Assembly (NCBI GenBank): GCA_903927685.1
Contig: CAIYOB010000296.1
Coordinates: forward strand, 1 to 23,937
Direction: 5' to 3'
Origin: an uncultured Planctomycetaceae bacterium
GTDB taxonomy: Bacteria > Planctomycetota > Planctomycetia > Pirellulales > Pirellulaceae
DNA: 23,937 nt
Below, in pieces: positions 16,054 to 23,406 of this stretch (position 1 is its first letter; each line of letters begins with the position of its first letter). The translations under genes were made by a program, and so were the position numbers. The notes beneath the pieces were generated by a model, which was not told where the DNA came from, searched no databases, and saw only the letters and a list, made by a program, of their open reading frames with translations.

Positions 16054-16827
16054 GTGGAACTGCTGTCCGATCTCAAGACGTTGTACCAATTGGCGGCCAA
16101 ACCGGTGCGGGGCCGCAGTCATGCCGAGCGGCTCGAGTCGTTCTACGGCGGCCAGGCGTCGGGATACGACCGGTTCCGCCAGCGTCTGCTGCACGGCCGG
16201 CGGGAACTATGGGCAGCCATCCCGGTCCCGCAAGGCGGCGTCTGGGTGGACATGGGCGGCGGCACCGCCCAGAACCTGGAGCATTTCGGAGACGGCATCG
16301 GCGAGTTGAAGAAGGTCTATGTCGTCGACCTCTGCCCGTCGCTGCTGGCCGTCGCCAGGCAGCGCGTCCAGCAGCGGGGCTGGACCAACGTGGAACTGGT
16401 CGAAGCCGACGTGACGACCTTTCAGCCGCCCGAAGGCTCGGTCGACGTCGTCACGTTCTCGTACTCGCTGACGATGATTCCCGACTGGTTCGCGGCGGTG
16501 GAACAAGCCCACCAGCTGCTACGGCCCGGCGGGCGGATCGGCGTTGTCGATTTCTATGTTTCCCGCAAGCACCCGCGAGCGGGCATGCGGCGGCATGGCG
16601 GGTGGACCCGCACGTTTTGGCCCGCCTGGTTCGCCCGCGACAACGTCTTTCTGTCGGCTGACCACCTGCCTTTCTTGCAGCGGCATTTCACGTCGCTGCA
16701 CTTCGAGGAACACCGGGCCGGCCTGCCCTACGTGCCGCTGGCACGCGTGCCTTACTATACGTTTGTGGGACAGCGGAACGGAGACGTGGGCGGAATGGAC
16801 GGGCAGTGCCCGGATCCCACCCGCTAA
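16054..16827 (+). CDS. btaB: BtaB: diacylglyceryl-homoserine N-methyltransferase
   Basis: The 257-residue class I SAM-dependent methyltransferase would methylate diacylglyceryl homoserine three times to give DGTS. The N terminus (DLKTLYQLA, then HAERLESFYGGQASGYDRFR) matches BtaB proteins, followed by the SAM loop VDMGGGTAQN (65-74), the acidic residue D92 in VVDLCPS, and the post-core TFSYSLTMIPDW. The start is set at GTG 16054, 1 base after the btaA stop; a TTG at 16033 would overlap btaA and add 7 residues that read like its shadow. The ribosome-binding site is weak, consistent with coupling. The stop overlaps the convergent thioredoxin-like gene by 4 bases (CTAA). Confidence 0.88.
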   Translation: MELLSDLKTLYQLAAKPVRGRSHAERLESFYGGQASGYDRFRQRLLHGRRELWAAIPVPQGGVWVDMGGGTAQNLEHFGDGIGELKKVYVVDLCPSLLAVARQRVQQRGWTNVELVEADVTTFQPPEGSVDVVTFSYSLTMIPDWFAAVEQAHQLLRPGGRIGVVDFYVSRKHPRAGMRRHGGWTRTFWPAWFARDNVFLSADHLPFLQRHFTSLHFEEHRAGLPYVPLARVPYYTFVGQRNGDVGGMDGQCPDPTR

Positions 16828-17417
16828 CTCACCCCCGCCGGATGAAAATACTCCGGCTCGCAGCCCGGTTTCCACTTGATGTTGCAGCCCAGGCTGGGCC
16901 GCTGGTTGGGAGCCACCGGCTGGCCCGCCAGCACGGCGCGCACGGCGGCGGTCAGATCCTCGCCGGTGACCGGAATCTCCGACCGCGGTCGGCTGGAATC
17001 CAGTTGGCCGCGGTAGACGAGTTTCCGGTTCCGGTCGTACAGGAAGAAGTCCGGCGTGCAAGCCGCCCCGTAGGCACGGGCGACGTCCTGCGTCTCGTCG
17101 AACAGGTACGGGAACGTGTAGCCGCGTTCCCGGGCCTCCTGGATCATCTGCTCCGGCGAATCGTCGGGATAAGCGAGCGTGTCGTTCGAGTTGATCGCCA
17201 CGACCGCGACGCCCTGTGCCTGGTACTCTCGGCCGACCCGGGCCAGGACCGGTGCCACGTGCTTGACGTACGGGCAGTGGTTGCAGATGAACATTACCAG
17301 CAGCGCCGGCGCGTCGGCGAAATCGCTCAGCGACACCAACCGGCCATCCACGTTGCGCAGGGAAAAGTCCGGGGCCGGCGAGCCCAAGGCGGACATCGTA
17401 CTGGCCGTTCGCACCAT
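16824..17417 (-). CDS. Thioredoxin-like / AhpC-TSA family protein
   Basis: The 197-residue protein has a thioredoxin fold of the redoxin type: PAPDFSL (residues 14-20), the active site FICNHCPYVKH with Cys45-Asn-His-Cys48, then VAVVAINSND, and GAACTPDFFLYD with the cis-Pro. The conserved tail PSLGCNIKWKPG is typical of this subfamily. There is no signal peptide. The active site suggests a disulfide reductase or peroxiredoxin-like role. The start is the ATG at 17417, supported by GAGGAG about 9 bases upstream, which overlaps the end of the sulfatase gene. The gene follows the sulfatase by 5 bases, so they are probably co-transcribed; the functional link is unclear. Confidence 0.87.
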   Translation of the reverse strand: MVRTASTMSALGSPAPDFSLRNVDGRLVSLSDFADAPALLVMFICNHCPYVKHVAPVLARVGREYQAQGVAVVAINSNDTLAYPDDSPEQMIQEARERGYTFPYLFDETQDVARAYGAACTPDFFLYDRNRKLVYRGQLDSSRPRSEIPVTGEDLTAAVRAVLAGQPVAPNQRPSLGCNIKWKPGCEPEYFHPAGVS

Positions 17418-17422
17418 GCTTG

Positions 17423-18895
17423 TTACTCCTCGTCGTTCGCGGTTTCGCGTGCCGCCTTGGCGCGCTTGTTCGGCTTGGACTTGACCTCTTTGCTCTTGGC
17501 CGCCTTGGCTTGCTCCGTCGGCGCGTTGGCGGCCTCCTCGGTCGGCAGCATCGCGGCCAAGCGTTTCTTGATCGCAGCCTGGTCGGGCCGGTCGGCCAGG
17601 TTGGTCCATTCGTACGGATCGTTGCGGTGATCGTACAATTCTTCGGAACCGTCGGCATAGCGGATGTACCGCCAGGCCTGATCGCGGACAGCGTGGTTGC
17701 CGCGGCCATGCGTTGTGACGCCCACGCGGTCCCAGGCGGCTTGCGGATTGTCCAACAGCGGGCGCAACGTCGGCCCCTGAATGTGCTCGGGGACGGGCAG
17801 GCCGATCAGGTCCACGAGCGTCGGGTAGATGCTCATGAAATCCACCGCGGCGTCGCACCGCGTGTTCGGTTTCGTCACGCCGGGGGCGATGAAGGCCAGC
17901 GGCGCACGGGCCGCTTCCTCCCACAACGCAAATTTCCGCCAGTGCTGCTTCTCGCCCAAATGCCAGCCGTGATCGGACCACAGTACGATCACCAAGTTGT
18001 CGCTCCGCCCCGACTTGTCCACCGCGTCGGCCAAACGCCCGATCTGCCCGTCCAGGAACTTGATCGTCGCCAGATAGCCCTGGACCGCCAGCTTCCACTG
18101 GTTGTTGGACACGACGGCCTGGTGGTCGCCCTCGGGCCGGGCCATCTTGACGCCCGCCGCCGGGACGTCGTTCAGGTCGTCTTCTTTGACGACGGGCAAT
18201 TGGATCGAATCGAGGGGAAACATGTCAAAATATTTGCGGGGCACATACCAGGGCAGATGCGGCTTGACGAACCCGACGGCCAGGAACAGCGGCCGGTCGT
18301 GTTTCTTCTGCAACTGTTCGGCGGCCCAGGTGACCAGGCGATAATCGCCCATTTCTTCGTCGGTCGCGTCCAGCGGCCCCCAGTCAAAGTGCGCCTGATT
18401 CAGCCCGCTGACCGACTTGACCGGTGGGTGCGGGTCGTCACCGCGGCTGAAGTATGCATGCCAATCGGTCCTACTCTCGCCGGGCAAGCCGCCGCCCCCG
18501 TGATAAATCTTGCCGCCGCCAAGGACCTGATAGCCCTGCTGCATCAGGAACCGGTTCAGCGTCAGCTTGTCCTTCAGGGGCAGGCCATACGGCTGGTTGT
18601 TGTTGTAGACCCCGGTGGTGAACGGCCGCAGGCCGCTCATCAACGCCGCCCGGGACGGATTGCAGGCTGGCGCCGCGCACTGGGCGTTGGTGAACAAAGT
18701 TCCGCGGCCGACCAGTCGGTCCAGATTCGGCGTGCTGGCCTGGGGATGCCCGCCCAAGCAGCCCGTCCAATCATTCAGGTCGTCAATGGCGATGAACAGC
18801 ACATCCGGCTTGTCCGCCGCCACGGCCAAGCCACATCCGAGCAGGACGGCCAGTCCCGCCAGCCTGACTCCCAACGCCATGTTCTTCCCGATCAT
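17423..18895 (-). CDS. Secreted type I sulfatase (iduronate-2-sulfatase-like)
   Basis: The 490-residue protein has a signal peptide (residues 1-27, ending LAVAA) and the sulfatase signature CNPSR at 78-82. Cys78 would be converted to formylglycine by a maturase not seen in the window. Metal ligands D38-D39 (AIDDLNDW) and SDHGWHLGEKQHW are present. The N-terminal pattern resembles planctomycete iduronate-2-sulfatase-like enzymes; the substrate is likely a sulfated polysaccharide. The ATG at 18895 has AAAGG 7 bases upstream; the ORF continues upstream without a plausible leader. The C terminus carries a Lys/Ala-rich tail of about 35 residues (KAAKSKEVKSKPNKRAKAA) that is outside the catalytic domain. 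It is followed by a thioredoxin-like gene. Confidence 0.9.
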   Translation of the reverse strand: MIGKNMALGVRLAGLAVLLGCGLAVAADKPDVLFIAIDDLNDWTGCLGGHPQASTPNLDRLVGRGTLFTNAQCAAPACNPSRAALMSGLRPFTTGVYNNNQPYGLPLKDKLTLNRFLMQQGYQVLGGGKIYHGGGGLPGESRTDWHAYFSRGDDPHPPVKSVSGLNQAHFDWGPLDATDEEMGDYRLVTWAAEQLQKKHDRPLFLAVGFVKPHLPWYVPRKYFDMFPLDSIQLPVVKEDDLNDVPAAGVKMARPEGDHQAVVSNNQWKLAVQGYLATIKFLDGQIGRLADAVDKSGRSDNLVIVLWSDHGWHLGEKQHWRKFALWEEAARAPLAFIAPGVTKPNTRCDAAVDFMSIYPTLVDLIGLPVPEHIQGPTLRPLLDNPQAAWDRVGVTTHGRGNHAVRDQAWRYIRYADGSEELYDHRNDPYEWTNLADRPDQAAIKKRLAAMLPTEEAANAPTEQAKAAKSKEVKSKPNKRAKAARETANDEE

Positions 18896-18947
18896 ATCTG
18901 CGCCTTTCATGAAGATAGAAGGAGTGGGTCCTGCGGTCGAACGCTGC

Positions 18948-19841
18948 TCATGAGAACACGGTGACCGCTGCCGGCACCACGTCGACCGAGATGGCCGCAC
19001 AGGATTTCAGTTCGCCGTCCAGGTTGAGCAATTCAGGCATTTCGGTTTCGATCCGGAACGAACGCACTTGCCGGTATTCGACACCCGGTCGCGTTGCGAA
19101 CGTGCCGTCGTAGACGCCCCGGAACAGCCGCAGCATCTGCAGTCGCGATGCCTGGCGGACGAAGAGCACGTCGAGCTTGCCGTCCGCCAGTTCCGCTCGC
19201 GGAGCGACGTGCATCGCTTTCCCCGTGAACTTGGTATTACAGCCCAACACAAACAGGAACTCGTCGTCCAACGTTTGCCCATCCAGAACCACGCGCGCCC
19301 GCCGCCGATGCGGCCGGAGGATTTGCCACAGCGTCGCCAGGGTGTAACGCGGCCGCCCGAGCCACCGCCACCGTTCGGCGGTGCAGTTGATATCCACCAC
19401 GCCACCCCAGCCGACGATGTTCACGCAGTATACCGTCTGAGCGTGGCATGTCAGCCGGGCGGCATCCACCGGCTGCGTCCGACCGGCCAGAATCCGTTGG
19501 ATCGCATCTTCCACCGTCGTGCAGCCCAGATGCAGCAGAACGGAGTTGCCGGTGCCGCCGGGAATCAGGCCCAGCGGGACCCGCACGCCGTCGTTCCGCT
19601 GCCGCAGCCCGTTGACTACCTCGTGAATCGTCCCATCGCCACCGACCAGGCACAGCCCGTCGCATCCGCTCAGATCCAGCGTCCGCGCCAGTTCAGCGGC
19701 GTGTCCGGCATACTGCGAGACGTGCGCGTCCACCACCGCGCCGGTCACCGCCAAGCGGGTTTGCACCTGCTCCGAGAGTTGCAAGCCGCGTTGCACTCCT
19801 CCGCGCGGATTCACGACCAGCACAAAACGCTTGGCGCTCAT
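18948..19841 (-). CDS. Diacylglycerol kinase / YegS-like lipid kinase family protein
   Basis: The 297-residue protein has the diacylglycerol kinase catalytic domain: VVNPRGG (9-15), VGGDGTIHEVVNGL (66-79; GGDGT is the ATP/catalytic loop), and PLGLIPGGTGNS (89-100). The C-terminal half fits the YegS/DgkB substrate domain (APRAELADGKLDVLFVR, LNLDGEL). It would phosphorylate diacylglycerol, a ceramide or a related lipid; the substrate is not readable. It lies in a minus-strand run between the ThuA-domain gene (17-base gap) and the sulfatase (52-base gap). The ATG at 19841 is chosen because upstream in-frame sequence is the shadow of the ThuA gene. The lipid-making operon on the other strand generates diacylglycerol, so a metabolic link is possible. 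Confidence 0.87.
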   Translation of the reverse strand: MSAKRFVLVVNPRGGVQRGLQLSEQVQTRLAVTGAVVDAHVSQYAGHAAELARTLDLSGCDGLCLVGGDGTIHEVVNGLRQRNDGVRVPLGLIPGGTGNSVLLHLGCTTVEDAIQRILAGRTQPVDAARLTCHAQTVYCVNIVGWGGVVDINCTAERWRWLGRPRYTLATLWQILRPHRRRARVVLDGQTLDDEFLFVLGCNTKFTGKAMHVAPRAELADGKLDVLFVRQASRLQMLRLFRGVYDGTFATRPGVEYRQVRSFRIETEMPELLNLDGELKSCAAISVDVVPAAVTVFS

Positions 19842-19858
19842 GACCGAATCCCATCGCT

Positions 19859-20725
19859 TCAACTGGCCGGAAGCTCGCACGGAGCGCCGCCCGCGGGGAC
19901 TTCGCAGCGCGCCGTCCAGAGAATACCGTTGACGATCGACCGGCGAACCGGCTCCTGCAGGAAGTTCTCGTGGAAGTGCCCCAAGGTGTTCCCATACGAG
20001 CGCCCGCCGGCCGAATCCGGACGTTCGTAGGCCCAGGCCACGACCTGGTCCTTGTCCTTGACGCGGACTTGGGCCAGCGGCTGAGCCGCTGGCGAGAACT
20101 TCAAATCCAGATACCATTCGTCCTGATGCTCGAAATCCGACCAGCCGCGGCAGATGGGATGCTGCCGGTCGGCGGGCACGACGCGCGAACGGCTGATGTC
20201 CAGGCCGGACCAGCCAAACCCGAAGATTCCGCCCAGCGCCCGCAGATACCGCTCGCGCAGCGGTTCGTTCTGGGCGTCGCCGATGCCGGTGGCCCAGTGC
20301 AAGGCTGTCAGGCCAACGCCTTGCCGCAGCAGCTGGTCCACCTGGTCCGCCTGCGGGCCTTGGAACAGGATTTCCGCGCCCGGGCTCGAGTACAGCGCCA
20401 GCGCCGACACACCCTGCAGGATCTGAGGGTCCTGCGGCCAGCCGTCGGACACGACCGCCTGGACGCCGGGAGTCTGCTGCAGGCAATGCGCCAACAAACG
20501 GCATTCGTCCAAATACAGGTGCGTCCCGGGCGGGTGATCGGGCTTGTGGCCGATCAACACGATCTTCACCGGCTTGCCGGTGCCCTCCGCAGCGAGTTTC
20601 GCCCCGTCATCTGCCGCCAAGAGGTGGCGGCTGCCGCCAGCGATCCGGGCGATTTCCAGGCTCTCGTTCGCCGCGACCCAACCCGTCGCTGCGCACATGG
20701 CCTGCAAGAATCTGCGTCGTTCCAT
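19859..20725 (-). CDS. ThuA-domain protein with Tat signal
   Basis: The 288-residue protein begins MERRRFLQAMCAATGW, a twin-arginine type signal (RRxFLQ). The rest fits the ThuA-like / trehalose-utilisation fold, a glutamine-amidotransferase-like domain common in planctomycetes: KIVLIGHKPDH, LALYSSPGAEILF, GVGLTALHWATG, GRSYGNTLGHFHENF, and the C-terminal NGILWTA. The function of such proteins is unsettled; sugar or glycan metabolism is often suggested. The ATG at 20725 is preferred because it starts on the Tat signal and follows an AAGGGG about 8 bases upstream. It is 44 bases after the protease gene and 17 bases before the lipid kinase gene. Confidence 0.85.
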   Translation of the reverse strand: MERRRFLQAMCAATGWVAANESLEIARIAGGSRHLLAADDGAKLAAEGTGKPVKIVLIGHKPDHPPGTHLYLDECRLLAHCLQQTPGVQAVVSDGWPQDPQILQGVSALALYSSPGAEILFQGPQADQVDQLLRQGVGLTALHWATGIGDAQNEPLRERYLRALGGIFGFGWSGLDISRSRVVPADRQHPICRGWSDFEHQDEWYLDLKFSPAAQPLAQVRVKDKDQVVAWAYERPDSAGGRSYGNTLGHFHENFLQEPVRRSIVNGILWTARCEVPAGGAPCELPAS

Positions 20726-20769
20726 ATCCGAGCCCCTTCTATTCACATGTGCTTGTCGGTCGAAGTAAG

Positions 20770-22095
20770 TCAACGGTCTCGTTCGTCTGACGCCGCGCCC
20801 AGCGACTGGACGTAGTCCGCCCACAGTTCATCCACGGTCTGGCCGGTGTATTCCTTCCACAGGTCCTCGGTGTATTTGCCCGCGCGCATCGCGGCATTCA
20901 GCTTGCGGACGATCTCCCGGTCGCCAGCCTCCGTGACGAAGTTCAAGAACGCAGCGGTCGTGCGATAACTGTCCGTGTAATGCGCAGTGGCTGGGTTCGG
21001 GCGTGGGCGCTGGGTCGCGGGCTCGAAATGAAACCAGCGGAGATAGTCTGCCACTCCCTCGACCAGCCAGCCGGGGTTGGGGCGCCCGCCGCGGACGTGG
21101 CCATAACGCTGGACCACGTGCACTAGTTCGTGGACGACGGCACCCGCCGCCTCGCCGTCCCGATTCCGCCGAAACCAATCGGCAGCACAGGCGATGCGAG
21201 TTCCCGCCGTGCCTGCGACGCCCGCCATGCCCTGGCGAAAGGTCACCGACACCCGCCGCGGAGCCGAGTAGCCATCGCTGGGCAACATGGCCACGATCTT
21301 GGGATACCACTGTTCGCACACAGGTCGCAACCGCGTCTCGACCCACGGCTGCAGGTCCGGCGTTTCCGACGTGTCAAAGACGATCTCGACGGGCTCCGGC
21401 GTCGCAGGTGGAGTCGCCACGTGCGGTTGGCCGTCGTCCACGTCGATCTCGCTGAAGAACGTGTTGCCGAAGCGGTCGCGGTCGTCGGTCCGCGAAATGT
21501 CGAACATCAGGTAGCGGAACCTGCCCAACACGGGTTTCGCGGGGTCCGCGATCTTGACGCCGTACTGGCCGCCCGGCGGGCCTTGGTCAGGCCGCGTATC
21601 CACCGAGGCAATCAGGCTCCAGCCGGGTTGCGGCAACGCGACACCGCGTCCCGGCCGAGCGACGAAATCGGGGGCTGCCCCGTCGCTGGCATACAAGCGG
21701 TACACCTGGGGCCCGCGGCTGTTGGTGTGCCACGAGTACGTGTTGATCTGCCGCACGTCGATCGCCGCTCCGAGGTCCACCAGCAGGCGGCCGCCTGCGG
21801 ATCCGGTGTCGAAAAAGAAGTTCGCGTCCGGATGATCCGCGTGCTCGGGCAGCCGTCCGTCGTGGAGCGTTTCGATGTCGCCGCTATTCGGATCCACATC
21901 CCCGGCCACGATGCTGAAGCGGGCGTTGGTGGCAGCGTCCGACGACGACGGCGCCGGCACGTCGCGAAATCGAAAATCCGCCGATGCCGCGGGGCTTTCG
22001 TTCCGCTCGCAAATCGGCAAGATGTCGGCCCCAACCACCGCCGGCATTGGCAGGATCAGGGCAGCCAAGACGAGCGAAGCCAAGCGATCTTTCAT
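20770..22095 (-). CDS. Basic secretory protein family metalloprotease with N-terminal discoidin-like domain
   Basis: The 441-residue protein has a signal peptide (MKDRLASLVLAALILPMPAVVGA). Residues about 40-240 look like a beta-sandwich of the F5/8-type C (discoidin) kind (RLLVDLGAAIDVRQINTYSW, FRYLMFDIS). The C-terminal part is a basic-secretory-protein domain with zinc motif HELVH (322-326), then Q and the WLVEGVADYLRW block. It would be a secreted or periplasmic metallopeptidase with a possible carbohydrate-binding module. The ATG at 22095 is chosen because it starts the signal peptide; an ATG at 22134 would add 13 polar residues. It is first in the minus-strand run, divergent from apbE with 87 bases between. 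Confidence 0.83.
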   Translation of the reverse strand: MKDRLASLVLAALILPMPAVVGADILPICERNESPAASADFRFRDVPAPSSSDAATNARFSIVAGDVDPNSGDIETLHDGRLPEHADHPDANFFFDTGSAGGRLLVDLGAAIDVRQINTYSWHTNSRGPQVYRLYASDGAAPDFVARPGRGVALPQPGWSLIASVDTRPDQGPPGGQYGVKIADPAKPVLGRFRYLMFDISRTDDRDRFGNTFFSEIDVDDGQPHVATPPATPEPVEIVFDTSETPDLQPWVETRLRPVCEQWYPKIVAMLPSDGYSAPRRVSVTFRQGMAGVAGTAGTRIACAADWFRRNRDGEAAGAVVHELVHVVQRYGHVRGGRPNPGWLVEGVADYLRWFHFEPATQRPRPNPATAHYTDSYRTTAAFLNFVTEAGDREIVRKLNAAMRAGKYTEDLWKEYTGQTVDELWADYVQSLGAASDERDR

Positions 22096-22182
22096 GGAGC
22101 AGTTTTCCCGTCGGTCCTTACCCGCATTTCGCATCGACGCTATGGTGATGTTTTACCAGAATTCGCATGCGACGAGGTTGCT

Positions 22183-23301
22183 GTGTCCACGATTTTGCCG
22201 AACTGCCGACGAAACGCCTCCCGGCGGGCGGGAACGATCTTCCTGGTGCTGCTGGCAGGCTGCCGCGGCGAGGCGGTTTCCCGGGAGACGATCCAGGCCG
22301 AGTCAATCCAGGCCTTTTCCGGATCCACGATGGGGACCGTGTACAACGTCCGCGTGGCCGCCCCCCCTACCGAATTGGACGTCGCGAACTTGCAGCGCCA
22401 AGTCGATCTCCGCCTGGCGGCGATCAACCAAGAGATGTCCACGTATCTGCCTGATTCCGAAATCTCCCGTTTCAATCGGCACGCCGCGGACGACTGGGTC
22501 TCCGTCTCGGCCGAAACCGCACGGGTGGTCGCGGCCGGACAGCAGGTTGCCCGCGAGACGCAGGGCGCTTTCGATGTGACCGTGGGCCCGTTGGTCAACC
22601 TGTGGGGATTCGGTCCGGAGGGCCGGGCCAGCGAACCGCCGACGGACGAGGCGATCGCGGCCTGCCGGCCCCGCGTCGGGCACGGCTTGCTGGACGTCCG
22701 ACTCGATCCACCCGCGTTGCGGAAACGGCGGCCGGACGTGTACGTCGACTTGTCCGCGATCGCCAAGGGCTTCGCCGTCGACGAGGTGGCCAAGGTGCTC
22801 GAAGGCCGCTCGGTGCGGGACTACCTGGTCGAGATCGGCGGCGAAGTCCGCACGCGGGGACGAAAGCCGGATGGCAGCGGATGGCGGATTGGGATCGAGC
22901 GTCCCGTTGCGGGAGTGCGGCAACTGGATTGCGTGGTCGAATTGCACGACCGGGCGTTGGCCACCTCCGGCGACTATCGAAACTTCATCGAACGCCAGGG
23001 CCGTCGCTATTCGCACGAAATCGATCCCCGCACCGGCCGGCCCATCGAGCACGCGTTGATCTCCGTCTCCGTACTGGCCGACGATTGCCTGACCGCCGAT
23101 GCCTGGGCGACCGCCTGTATGGTCCTGGGCCCCGAGGTCGCGTTGTCCGCCGCTCGCCAGCGCGGCCTGGAGATCCTGTGCATGATCCGGTCCGGGGACG
23201 GTTGGGTCGAGCAGGCGACCCCCGGCTTCGCGGACTGCCTGTGCGGCGTTGAACCGAACGCACCGGGGACTCCGCACATCACAGCCCCGCCGATCCGGTG
23301 A
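22183..23301 (+). CDS. apbE: ApbE: FAD:protein FMN transferase, lipoprotein
   Basis: The 372-residue protein has a lipoprotein signal with lipobox LLAGC (Cys27) and the full ApbE domain: GSTMGTVYNV, FDVTVGPLVNLWGFG, VDLSAIAKGFAVD, YLVEIGGEVRTRG, ATSGDYRNF then YSHEIDPRTGRPI, and ADDCLTADAWATA with the metal-binding Asp/Thr. ApbE attaches FMN covalently to Thr residues of exported flavoproteins such as NqrB/NqrC and RnfG; no such target is in the window. The start is GTG at 22183, backed by GAGG 5 bases upstream. Upstream in-frame extensions run antisense to the protease gene and are rejected. Confidence 0.9.
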   Translation: MSTILPNCRRNASRRAGTIFLVLLAGCRGEAVSRETIQAESIQAFSGSTMGTVYNVRVAAPPTELDVANLQRQVDLRLAAINQEMSTYLPDSEISRFNRHAADDWVSVSAETARVVAAGQQVARETQGAFDVTVGPLVNLWGFGPEGRASEPPTDEAIAACRPRVGHGLLDVRLDPPALRKRRPDVYVDLSAIAKGFAVDEVAKVLEGRSVRDYLVEIGGEVRTRGRKPDGSGWRIGIERPVAGVRQLDCVVELHDRALATSGDYRNFIERQGRRYSHEIDPRTGRPIEHALISVSVLADDCLTADAWATACMVLGPEVALSAARQRGLEILCMIRSGDGWVEQATPGFADCLCGVEPNAPGTPHITAPPIR

Positions 23302-23406
23302 TCGCTGGCCGTCCCGCGGACCTCCATCCGCTGGCTCTTTGCCGAGGTTCTTGCGAGTTGGCCGGCCGGTCTGATCTGTTGTCAATTGTCTCGGCGACGC
23401 CCTTTC

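Noticed and set aside
17418..18098. Extension of the thioredoxin-like protein far into the sulfatase gene
   Set aside because: The extension is a shadow frame of the sulfatase; the ATG at 17417 with GAGGAG upstream is clear.
21130..22182. Long N-terminal extension of ApbE
   Set aside because: It is antisense to the protease gene; the GTG at 22183 has GAGG and begins directly on the lipoprotein signal.
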